A stretch of 6,114 nucleotides of DNA from Desulfuromonas sp. SDB (GCA_001412365.1 LKUE01000187.1:1-6114); one strand, 5' to 3'. Shown: positions 1 through 6,114, counted from the stretch's first letter. Numbers and translations: made by a program. The notes: generated by a model from the letters alone, not told the origin.

Positions 1-16
1 CTTCGGTTTACTCTCC
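1..16 (-). tRNA. possible 5' end of a second class II tRNA gene (partial)
   Basis: Read on the minus strand, this edge segment is GGAGAGTAAACCGAAG. It resembles the start of a serine or tyrosine tRNA: an acceptor strand beginning GGAGAG, then a CCGAAG stretch where the D arm would begin. It lies 21 bases downstream of tRNA-Ser(GGA) on the same strand, as in a tandem tRNA cluster. Against it, the nearly invariant U at position 8 appears to be A, and only 16 bases are visible, so the rest of the cloverleaf cannot be tested. This is a weak call. Confidence 0.3.
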
Positions 17-40
17 GGTTTTTCTATATAGAAAAAACGG
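15..40. repeat. 26-bp near-perfect palindrome downstream of tRNA-Ser
   Basis: The arms TTTTTC and GAAAAA flank a self-complementary TATATA core, and CCG/CGG pairs close the outer ends. There is a single mismatch (position 18 against 37) across 26 bases. On the minus strand it begins in the last bases of tRNA-Ser and runs to the possible next tRNA. It could be a transcript hairpin acting as a weak terminator or as a processing spacer between tRNAs. No uridine tract follows it, so terminator function is uncertain. Confidence 0.5.
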
Positions 41-128
41 AGAGAGTGGGATTCGAACCCACGAGGGAGCTACAAACCCCCTACACGATTTCCAATCGTG
101 CTCCTTAGACCAGCTCGGACATCTCTCC
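38..128 (-). tRNA. tRNA-Ser, anticodon GGA
   Basis: This is a complete class II tRNA of 91 nt. On the minus strand the acceptor strands GGAGAGA and TCTCTCC pair fully and are followed by discriminator G. The anticodon stem CACGA/TCGTG encloses loop TTGGAAA, giving anticodon GGA (window positions 91-93), which reads UCC and UCU serine codons. A long variable arm (AGGGGG paired with CTCCCT) is the hallmark of tRNA-Ser. The T arm is GTGGG-TTCGAAT-CCCAC. CCA is not encoded, so a CCA-adding enzyme must complete the 3' end. A good promoter lies immediately upstream on the same strand. Confidence 0.96.
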
Positions 129-139
129 GGACAGGAAAA

Positions 140-167
140 ATTCTATCATAGTAAATCACACTGTCAA
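140..167 (-). promoter_or_regulatory. sigma70-type promoter of tRNA-Ser
   Basis: On the minus strand there is a perfect -35 TTGACA (167-162) and a -10 TAGAAT (145-140) separated by 16 bp. The -10 ends 12 bases before the mature tRNA 5' end, leaving a leader of a few bases for RNase P to remove. The near-consensus match is typical of strong stable-RNA promoters. Confidence 0.75.
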
Positions 168-173
168 GACCTA

Positions 174-202
174 TTGACTAAAACTATATTTTATTTTATA
201 TT
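174..202 (+). promoter_or_regulatory. sigma70-type promoter of tmRNA
   Basis: A -35 TTGACT (174-179) and a -10 TATATT (197-202) are separated by exactly 17 bp. Transcription would start around 208-211, just before the mature tmRNA 5' end at 213. Its -35 lies only 6 bp from the -35 of the oppositely directed tRNA-Ser promoter. Confidence 0.8.
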
Positions 203-212
203 TTACTAGTGA

Positions 213-562
213 GGGGGTGAAATGGTTTCGACGGTTTTGAAAGTCTCAAAGCTGCATGCCGAGTTGCCGTAAACTCGTTAAACGATGGCACAAAATCAAC
301 TGCCAATAGCAGTTATGCTTTAGCTGCTTAATTTTAAAGCAGCCCTCTGCTCTTGTTTCGCCTGTTGAGCAAGAGACCAGGGGTCACATTAAACAGGCTA
401 CTTCCAAACCTTGCATCGGGAGAGGAAGGAAACAAAAAGATGCTGGTCTGGTTGTCATCCAGTCTGAAGGAGGATAATCCGACGAGAACAAAGTTTGGAC
501 TAAGCATGTAGACGTTTTGAAGTCTTCATTATCGGACGCGGGTTCGATTCCCGCCACCTCCA
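213..562 (+). ncRNA. ssrA: tmRNA (transfer-messenger RNA), one-piece type
   Basis: tmRNA rescues ribosomes stalled on broken messages. It acts as an alanyl-tRNA and then as a short mRNA that adds a degradation tag, working with SmpB. The 5' end GGGGGTG pairs with the 3' end CACCTCC (one G-U pair), followed by discriminator A, forming the acceptor stem. The conserved 5' tRNA-like segment containing GGTTTCGACGG is present at 224-234, and the T arm GCGGG-TTCGATT-CCCGC lies at 538-554. The 350-nt length is normal for a one-piece tmRNA. No circular-permutation or two-piece signature is visible. The CCA end is not encoded. The tag reading frame and the helix after it (GCTGCTT pairing with AAGCAGC, 323-342) are in the expected places, and the pseudoknot region follows. 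Confidence 0.97.
302..331 (+). CDS. tmRNA proteolysis tag reading frame (ANSSYALAA)
   Basis: Reading from GCC at 302 to the TAA at 329-331 gives ANSSYALAA, a nine-residue tag. It ends in the YALAA tail that ClpXP-type proteases recognise in many bacteria. I placed the resume codon at GCC because AATCAACT just before it resembles the usual upstream resume signal, and because most tags of this class begin with Ala-Asn. The frame stays open further upstream, so the exact resume codon is inferred. The stop codon overlaps the helix that closes the tag loop, as is usual. Confidence 0.8.
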   Translation, partial: ANSSYALAA

Positions 563-581
563 TATAGTAAACATCGATAAG

Positions 582-622
582 ATAATTTTTCTGATTTTAC
601 CAAAACCAGATAAAATTATTTT
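582..622 (+). terminator. probable intrinsic terminator after tmRNA
   Basis: A long hairpin has lower arms ATAATTTT and AAAATTAT, then TCTG/CAGA (a one-base bulge at 611), then TTTT/AAAA closing a three-base loop. It ends in a short T run (619-622). It starts 20 bases after the mature tmRNA 3' end and separates tmRNA from the downstream operon. The stem is A/T-rich and the T tract is short, so efficiency may be moderate. The A-rich left side could not easily terminate a minus-strand transcript. Confidence 0.6.
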
Positions 623-632
623 CCAGTGTGCC

Positions 633-661
633 TTGCAAAATCCAGAAAATTGAAATATAAA
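633..661 (+). promoter_or_regulatory. candidate promoter of the kinase/HD-GYP operon
   Basis: TTGCAA (633-638) and TATAAA (656-661) are spaced by 17 bp, matching sigma70 consensus at 4 of 6 and 5 of 6 positions. It lies directly after the tmRNA terminator and would give a leader of about 195 bases. A weaker alternative nearer the gene is TTTACT (740-745) with TATAGA (764-769), spacing 18. In DNA this A/T-rich such matches arise by chance, so the call is tentative. Confidence 0.4.
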
Positions 662-862
662 TAATAAATAACTTTTATTGGTATTATGTTTATTATTTCA
701 GATGATAATAAATTAAGTAATTTTTTTTACTATTGCCAATTTACTCAATCTGGTAAATCTTCTTATAGAAAAAAAACAGGATTTTCCCATTTTAGAATTT
801 TCAATTTCTAGCCAGTAATTCGTTTGTTTTAATATTTTAACCGGATTTTACATTTTATTTTT

Positions 863-3800
863 ATGGATAGTGAAAACACTGATTTTTTTCTTTCCGCTTA
901 CCGAGATATTAATAAAGGCATTGATAATTTAAACAATATTGATCAATTAAGCAGCTGGTTGACATCCCATTCCCATTTATTTTTTAATGCCAGTTTTGTT
1001 AGAATTTACGTAAACAGTGAAGTAATTCAAAGCATACTCTCCCCCCCCATTCAACAGAAATTTACTAATGAAAAACAAAGTTATATTTTGTTAAATCAAC
1101 TACAATCCAATCCTGATTTCAATTCATCCAGCTTAAACGAACATATTCAATCCGGATTGATAATTGATTTAAAATCAAACCAATATACTCCAAGTTATCT
1201 GGTTATTGGATATAACCAGTTGAATCTACCTTTACCTCAGAATATTGATTATATGCTGATATTATCCAAGTTGATTTCAACCCAACTGGATAGACTTACA
1301 ATCCAGCATAAATACAGAAAACTCAATGAAAAATTTGACGAACTTCTGAAATCCATTGATCATAAGCAACATGACCTTGAATTTGTATTCAACCAGATTG
1401 AAGATATGGTCTTTGTATTCAATTTAGATAAACAATTTATCTACATTAATCCCCCAGCTCTAAAAAAATTAGGTTTTTCAAAGCAGGAAATAATGCAGAA
1501 AAGTATTGTTGATTTATATCCTCCCCAATACAGGAAAAATGTGGACATTTATTTCAATAAGGTTTTAACCAACCAGAAACAAAGCTGGCATTTCCCCTTG
1601 ATAACCAAAGATAATAAATTTATTCCAAGTGAAACCACCGGCATTCAAGCTCATTGGGACAGTACCGGTGTACTGATCTGCATAAGCAAAGATATTTCCG
1701 CCCGGGAAAAAGCGGAATCGGCACTACAAACTGAACATGAACAGATGTTGTCCATTTTTGACAGCATTGATGAACTTGTAACCATTATTGATCCGGAAAC
1801 TGATAAAATAATTTTCGCCAATCAAATTATCCGTGAACAATTTGGAGAAGTGATAGGGGAAACCTGTTATAAGTTCATTCAAAATCAAGACTCTCACTGT
1901 GATTTCTGCAGCAACAAGCACATATTCGGAGAAAATCTGGGTAATGTTTACATCTGGGAACACTTCAACAAACAGACTAAAAGGTGGTACCGCAATTACA
2001 ATAAAGCCATCCAGTGGCCAGACAGCAAGTGGGTTAGATACGAATTAGCCATAGACATCACCAACCAAAAACAAGCTGATGAAGAAAAAAAAATACACAA
2101 CATAGAATTATCACTGCAAAATGATCTGGCTTATGAATTTTTAAACAGCGATGACAAACAGCTGCATCAGAATCTTCTCAATAAAATTCAGAAAGTGTTA
2201 TCCAGTCCCTATGCAATATTTGGATATATTGATCAAAAAGGAGACTTGATCCTTTCCACCTACCGGTTAAGCAGTTCACAAAATGTCGAACCTGTTGATT
2301 CAAATTTTAAAATTTCACCGGATAAGTGGGGTGGGATTTGGGGTAAATCTCTTAAGGAAAAAACGGCAATTTACAGGAATAATAATCTCCATCCGCCCCA
2401 GGACCACCTTCCTGTAAAAAATTGCCTGTGTTCTCCAATTATTTACCAAAACGATATAATCGGCATGATCATGGTGGCAAATAAAAAGGAAAATTACAAT
2501 GATACAGATCTTAGAATTTTAGTGAACACCTGTTCATATATTGCTCCTTTGATGATTTCCAGATCACAAAAGAAAAATGAAGAAGTTGAAAAATTAAAAG
2601 TTCAACAGGAACTCACTTTTAAAATTGAATTTGAACAGTTGATAAGATCTTTTTCCACAGATTTTGTCAATATAAGTTCCGATCAAACAGATCAGGCAAT
2701 TGAACAAGCTTTGGGTAAAATTGGCAAATTCCTCAAAGTTGACCGGGGTTATATTTTCACATTTTTTAATAATTTAAGCAGCATGGATAAAACCCATCAA
2801 TGGTTTTCTCCCCATTATCAGACCAAAAAAGTGCCCCTGGTAAATATCTCCACCAAAAATATTCCCTGGTTTATTCGTAAATTAAAGAATTTTGAAACAG
2901 TTAATATACACGATGTAGATGAAATGCCCTCAGAAGCAGATATTGAAAAAATACTTCTGGAAAGTCAAAATATAAAATCAATGATATTAATTCCTATGAT
3001 TTATCAGGGCAGCTTAATAGGATTTGTGGGCTTCGACTCTTTAAATAAAAATATATATTTCAAGCAACAGGCGGTCGGATTGCTGGTAGTGGTTGCTGAA
3101 ATATTTTCTAATCTTCTTCAGCGGAAAGTGTTTGAAGAAGATTTAAAAAATGCCAAAGTCAAAGCTGAACTTGCCACCAAAGCAAAAAGTGAATTCTTAG
3201 CCAACATGAGTCATGAAATCAGAACTCCCCTCAATGGGATATTCGGTATGCTGAATTTACTTGAAGATACTGAACTTTCCGATGAGCAACAGGAATATAT
3301 CGAAATGGCAAAAATATCTTCTGAATCACTGCTGGCAATTGTAAATGAAGTTTTGGATTTTTCCAAAATTGAAGCGGGTAAAATTCGTCTGGATAAAAAA
3401 CCGTTTAACTTTGAAACTGAAATTAGCTTGCTTATGGAAACATTTAGCAAAGCTGCTCAGGAAAAAGGAATAGAGTTAATTGTACGGTATGACCTGAAAG
3501 GACCTAAAATACTGATCGGAGATAATTTCAGGATTCGCCAGATATTGTTCAATCTGGTGGGCAATGCTGTGAAATTTACTGAAAAGGGATATATTTGGGT
3601 AAATGCTGAATGTAAGGAAATAAAAAATAATTTTGCGAACTTCTTAATCAGTGTAAAAGATACCGGTATTGGAATACCCTCTGATAAAAAAGAAAAAGTG
3701 TTTGAACATTTTTCTCAGGCAGATAATTCCACCACCAGAAAATTCCAGGGCTCAGGTTTGGGATTGGCAATCTCCAAGAAATTGGTAAATATGATGGGCG

Positions 3801-5143
3801 GTGAAATTTCACTGGAATCAACAGAAGGTAAAGGATCAACTTTTTCTTTCACCCTTAGTTTAGAAATTGGACCTAAAACTGAACCGGAAGATTATTCTAC
3901 GGATAAGCTGGTGGGGGTAAAAACTCTGGTAGTTGATGATAATCCAATAAATTTGAGGATATTTTCAGAATATCTTGCCAGTTGGGGAATGATTTTCAGC
4001 ACATTTGAGGATTCACAGGAGGGGTTGGATGAACTGCATCAAGCTTATCACCAAGGCGAACCTTATCAACTAGCTTTACTGGACTACTTGATGCCGGGCA
4101 TGGATGGAGAACAGCTGGGCAAATTAATTAAATCTGACCCCTGTTTGAACTCAACTATATTGATATTAATATCATCATCAGGAGTACAAGATAAATTCGA
4201 CCGGCTAAAAGAATCTGGCTTTGCCGCTTATCTTTCCAAACCTATTTCCAGACCGGATTTGGCTATCACTATGATTTCTGCACTGGAAACCAGCAGTAAT
4301 AATCAATACCAAATCCACAGAAAATTCCAGTCCCATATCCAGCCTCAGAAATCTCAAACAAACCGTCAAAGTTTATCTTCAACTATTTTACTGGTTGAAG
4401 ATAACAAAATAAGTCAGCAAGCCGCTTACAAGATGCTGCAGAAAATGGGATGTAATGTGGAAATTGCTGAAAACGGTTTAACTGCACTAGATATAACCAA
4501 GAACAAATCTGCTGATTATTTTGATCTCATCTTCATGGATATTCAGATGCCCGAAATGGATGGTTATCAGGCAACTCAGGAAATAAGGAAACTATCCCCA
4601 AATTATAAACATATCCCTATAATAGCGATGACTGCCCACGTATTGCCCGGGGAAAAAGAAAAATGTCTTAATTTCGGAATGGATGATTACATCGGCAAAC
4701 CTATCTCCGGAGATATTCTCTACAATAAGATAAAAAAATGGACTACTCCCCGCCAATTCTCCTCGAATTCAGAAAAACACACTACGACTCCTTATAAAGG
4801 GGTTTCAGATATTCTAGATATTGATGCTGCGTTGAAAAGATTTGACGGAGAAATTGACATTCTCAAAGAACTGATAGTTATGTTTGTGGAAGTTTCAGAG
4901 CAAGACCTGGCTAAACTGGAACAGCAACTGGAAACATCAGATTTCGACCAAGCCGCAAAAACCGCCCACTCAATAAAAGGAGGAGCTGCCAATATTGGTG
5001 CAAATCAAATTAGCGATGTTCTGGTTGAATTGGAATTGCTGGCTAAACATAATAATAAAGAGGAATGCAAAAATTTAATGAAAAAAATAAAAATTCTATT
5101 TGATAATCTAAAAATTGAAGTTGATAATATGGGATGGAAATGA
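863..5143 (+). CDS. soluble hybrid sensor histidine kinase (PAS-PAS-GAF-GAF-HisKA-HATPase-REC-REC-Hpt)
   Basis: This 1426-residue multi-step phosphorelay kinase has no signal peptide or membrane segment, so it is likely cytoplasmic. Residues 1-150 are a poorly recognisable, possibly GAF-like region followed by a charged helical linker. PAS1 is about 171-285. PAS2 is about 295-405 and carries Cys335, Cys346 and Cys349. GAF1 is about 425-570 (an ANK...Y...D signature at 539) and GAF2 about 605-755 (IPWF at 667, GFVGFD at 720). HisKA has its H box at MSHEIRTP with phospho-acceptor His784. The HATPase has N box Asn897/Asn901, DTGIGI at 933 and GSGLGLAI at 963. Receiver 1 has Asp1025, Asp1026, Asp1074, Ser1104 and Lys1126. 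Receiver 2 has Glu1179, Asp1180, Asp1226, Thr1257 and Lys1279. The C-terminal Hpt has His1369 in AHSIKGGAAN. All key residues are intact, so it should be active. ATG at 863 is the only usable start in the open stretch back to the stop at 830, but it has no Shine-Dalgarno sequence. The signal sensed is unknown. Confidence 0.95.
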   Translation: MDSENTDFFLSAYRDINKGIDNLNNIDQLSSWLTSHSHLFFNASFVRIYVNSEVIQSILSPPIQQKFTNEKQSYILLNQLQSNPDFNSSSLNEHIQSGLIIDLKSNQYTPSYLVIGYNQLNLPLPQNIDYMLILSKLISTQLDRLTIQHKYRKLNEKFDELLKSIDHKQHDLEFVFNQIEDMVFVFNLDKQFIYINPPALKKLGFSKQEIMQKSIVDLYPPQYRKNVDIYFNKVLTNQKQSWHFPLITKDNKFIPSETTGIQAHWDSTGVLICISKDISAREKAESALQTEHEQMLSIFDSIDELVTIIDPETDKIIFANQIIREQFGEVIGETCYKFIQNQDSHCDFCSNKHIFGENLGNVYIWEHFNKQTKRWYRNYNKAIQWPDSKWVRYELAIDITNQKQADEEKKIHNIELSLQNDLAYEFLNSDDKQLHQNLLNKIQKVLSSPYAIFGYIDQKGDLILSTYRLSSSQNVEPVDSNFKISPDKWGGIWGKSLKEKTAIYRNNNLHPPQDHLPVKNCLCSPIIYQNDIIGMIMVANKKENYNDTDLRILVNTCSYIAPLMISRSQKKNEEVEKLKVQQELTFKIEFEQLIRSFSTDFVNISSDQTDQAIEQALGKIGKFLKVDRGYIFTFFNNLSSMDKTHQWFSPHYQTKKVPLVNISTKNIPWFIRKLKNFETVNIHDVDEMPSEADIEKILLESQNIKSMILIPMIYQGSLIGFVGFDSLNKNIYFKQQAVGLLVVVAEIFSNLLQRKVFEEDLKNAKVKAELATKAKSEFLANMSHEIRTPLNGIFGMLNLLEDTELSDEQQEYIEMAKISSESLLAIVNEVLDFSKIEAGKIRLDKKPFNFETEISLLMETFSKAAQEKGIELIVRYDLKGPKILIGDNFRIRQILFNLVGNAVKFTEKGYIWVNAECKEIKNNFANFLISVKDTGIGIPSDKKEKVFEHFSQADNSTTRKFQGSGLGLAISKKLVNMMGGEISLESTEGKGSTFSFTLSLEIGPKTEPEDYSTDKLVGVKTLVVDDNPINLRIFSEYLASWGMIFSTFEDSQEGLDELHQAYHQGEPYQLALLDYLMPGMDGEQLGKLIKSDPCLNSTILILISSSGVQDKFDRLKESGFAAYLSKPISRPDLAITMISALETSSNNQYQIHRKFQSHIQPQKSQTNRQSLSSTILLVEDNKISQQAAYKMLQKMGCNVEIAENGLTALDITKNKSADYFDLIFMDIQMPEMDGYQATQEIRKLSPNYKHIPIIAMTAHVLPGEKEKCLNFGMDDYIGKPISGDILYNKIKKWTTPRQFSSNSEKHTTTPYKGVSDILDIDAALKRFDGEIDILKELIVMFVEVSEQDLAKLEQQLETSDFDQAAKTAHSIKGGAANIGANQISDVLVELELLAKHNNKEECKNLMKKIKILFDNLKIEVDNMGWK

Positions 5144-5146
5144 GGT
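5142..5146 (+). promoter_or_regulatory. ribosome binding site deciding the TTG start of the HD-GYP gene
   Basis: GAGGT overlaps the TGA stop codon of the kinase gene and lies 7 bases before TTG at 5154. No ATG or GTG is available in frame nearby. The ATG at 5140 is in another frame and reaches a stop after five codons. A further in-frame TTG at 5121 lacks this spacing. The overlap with the upstream stop suggests translational coupling. Confidence 0.65.
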
Positions 5147-5153
5147 ACGGAAA

Positions 5154-6114
5154 TTGAAAGTACTAATTGTAGACGATGAAATAACCGGGCGGAAAGCTCT
5201 GGAATTCTTTACCAAGAATTTCGGCTACGATGTTATCACCGCTGATGATGGCTATAAAGCCTGGAAGCTTTGGGAAAAAGAACGACCTCAAATTGTAATA
5301 ACTGACTGGGTAATGCCGCAATTGGACGGACTGGAGTTATGTAAAAGAATCCGGGACTTAGAAGGTGATGAGTATACTTACATAATCATCGTAACCGGTA
5401 GAGGAGAAAAAAAGGACATGGTCCAGGGTTTAGAAGCCGGAGCAGACGACTATATCATCAAACCATTTGATAAAGATGAAATACTGGTCAGATTGAAATC
5501 AGCGGAAAGGGTTTTAAATCTTCAGAGTAAAGATATCGTTATATTTTCTCTGGCCAAACTTGCTGAATCCAGGGATACTGAAACCGGAAACCATTTAGAA
5601 AGGATCAGACATTATTCCAAGGCAATTGCTGAAATATTATTAAAAGAAAATAAATACCCCCATGAAATTACCCGTCAATTTATAGATGACATATTTCTTA
5701 CCAGTCCTCTCCATGATATCGGAAAAGTTGGGATTCCTGATCAAATCCTGATGAAAAAGGGATCATTGACCGATGAAGAATACAATATAATGAAAAGGCA
5801 TACCACTATCGGCTACAATACCCTTTATGATGCTTTTAAAAAGAGTCCTAAAGCAAATTATCTGAAGATGAGCGCTGATATTGCCCGTTCTCATCATGAA
5901 AAGTTTGACGGCACTGGATATCCCGATGGCTTAAAGGATGATGAAATCCCCCTGTCCGCAAAAATTGTTGCTTTAGCAGATTACTATGATGCCCTGGTTT
6001 CCAGAAGAGTTTACAAAGAACCATTCTCTCATAATAAAGCTTGTCAAATAATTGAAAACGCTAAAGGCACCCATTTCGATCCGCTTATCGTGGAAGCTTT
6101 TTTTAAGTGTGAGA
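5154..6114 (+). CDS. response regulator with HD-GYP domain, probable cyclic-di-GMP phosphodiesterase (3' end missing)
   Basis: The 320 visible residues have the RpfG-type layout, a receiver followed by an HD-GYP hydrolase. TTG at 5154 is chosen as the start because it gives MKVLIVDDE, the standard beginning of a receiver, behind a good ribosome binding site. The receiver (1-120) has Asp7, Asp8, phospho-acceptor Asp51, Thr81 and Lys103. The HD-GYP domain (about 130 onward) has Glu143 and His147 (ETGNH), His187-Asp188 with Lys191 (HDIGK), His216, His247-His248, the GTGYP motif at 253-257, and Asp276. These are all the metal-binding positions known for active HD-GYP enzymes, which hydrolyse cyclic-di-GMP to pGpG or GMP. 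No stop codon occurs before the window end; comparison with the family suggests only a short tail is missing. It begins 10 bases after the kinase stop, so the two genes are almost certainly co-transcribed, and the kinase is its likely phosphodonor. Activity on another cyclic dinucleotide cannot be excluded. Confidence 0.93.
   Translation, partial: MKVLIVDDEITGRKALEFFTKNFGYDVITADDGYKAWKLWEKERPQIVITDWVMPQLDGLELCKRIRDLEGDEYTYIIIVTGRGEKKDMVQGLEAGADDYIIKPFDKDEILVRLKSAERVLNLQSKDIVIFSLAKLAESRDTETGNHLERIRHYSKAIAEILLKENKYPHEITRQFIDDIFLTSPLHDIGKVGIPDQILMKKGSLTDEEYNIMKRHTTIGYNTLYDAFKKSPKANYLKMSADIARSHHEKFDGTGYPDGLKDDEIPLSAKIVALADYYDALVSRRVYKEPFSHNKACQIIENAKGTHFDPLIVEAFFKCE

Larger units (their letters stand above)
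563..862. other. 300-bp A/T-rich intergenic region, no gene
   Basis: No convincing coding frame is present on either strand. The region holds the tmRNA terminator hairpin (582-622), a candidate promoter (633-661), and a leader of roughly 195 bases before the kinase start codon. The leader contains an A/T-only inverted repeat (689-696 with 705-712), a T8 run (721-728) and an A8 run (769-776). I see no riboswitch core; in particular, nothing matches the conserved bases of the cyclic-di-GMP (GEMM) riboswitch. Confidence 0.7.

Noticed and set aside
1-562. Integrative element next to the tRNA-Ser/tmRNA genes
   Set aside because: tRNA and ssrA genes are common integration targets, but no integrase, no repeat of the tmRNA 3' end and no shift in base composition is visible downstream. 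The following genes are ordinary signalling genes.
563-862. Cyclic-di-GMP riboswitch ahead of the signalling operon
   Set aside because: This would fit the operon's function, but the conserved bases and helices of the GEMM classes are absent from this A/T-rich leader.
1724-1963. Short minus-strand open frame within the kinase gene
   Set aside because: It lies wholly opposite conserved PAS2 coding sequence and has no recognisable domain. Similar antisense frames at 3211-3450, 3648-3839 and 4792-4992 are rejected for the same reason.
3061-3125. Transmembrane segment near the end of the second GAF domain
   Set aside because: The hydrophobic stretch GLLVVVAEIF is short and fits the final helix of a GAF domain. 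No other hydrophobic segment of membrane length exists in the protein.
3935-4240. First receiver domain as a degenerate pseudo-receiver
   Set aside because: The acidic pair Asp1025/Asp1026, phospho-acceptor Asp1074, Ser1104 and Lys1126 are all in place. Ser for Thr is a conservative change, so inactivity is not supported.
5140-5157. ATG start at 5140 overlapping the kinase stop codon
   Set aside because: This frame ends at TGA after five codons and is not in frame with the receiver. TTG at 5154 gives the canonical receiver N-terminus.

Overview
The window comes from an AT-rich bacterial chromosome. It holds a small stable-RNA locus (tRNA-Ser and tmRNA) followed by a two-gene signalling operon. 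Neither the tRNA nor the tmRNA gene encodes its CCA end. The tmRNA is the one-piece type and encodes a short tag, ANSSYALAA. The large sensor gene has no visible Shine-Dalgarno sequence, and its partner starts with TTG. The lineage cannot be fixed from this window. Large soluble hybrid kinases paired with HD-GYP regulators are common in environmental and anaerobic Gram-negative-type phyla, so such an origin is a reasonable but unproven guess.

Layout. Positions 1-128 (minus strand) carry tRNA-Ser(GGA), followed downstream by a near-perfect palindrome and possibly the 5' end of another class II tRNA cut by the window edge. Positions 129-212 are a compact divergent promoter region with one sigma70-type promoter facing each way. 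Positions 213-562 (plus strand) are the complete ssrA/tmRNA gene, followed by a long A/T-rich hairpin that looks like its terminator. Positions 563-862 hold no gene; they contain that terminator, a candidate promoter and a long A/T-rich leader.

Positions 863-5143 encode a 1426-residue hybrid histidine kinase with no transmembrane segment. Its order is N-terminal unassigned/GAF-like region, PAS, PAS with a Cys cluster, GAF, GAF, HisKA, HATPase, receiver, receiver, Hpt. Ten bases after its stop codon, a TTG-started gene (5154 to the window end, 3' end missing) encodes a receiver joined to an HD-GYP domain, the RpfG-type cyclic-di-GMP phosphodiesterase architecture.

Working together (inference): a cytoplasmic signal sensed by the PAS/GAF array would drive a His-Asp-His phosphorelay inside the kinase. 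The C-terminal Hpt histidine could then pass phosphate to the receiver of the neighbouring HD-GYP protein, changing cyclic-di-GMP breakdown. All catalytic and phosphorylation residues I could check are intact in both proteins. I see no mobile element, CRISPR array, defence system or clearly new system here. The second-look points are the Cys cluster, a C8 tract in the kinase, the unassigned N-terminal region and the promoter arrangement.
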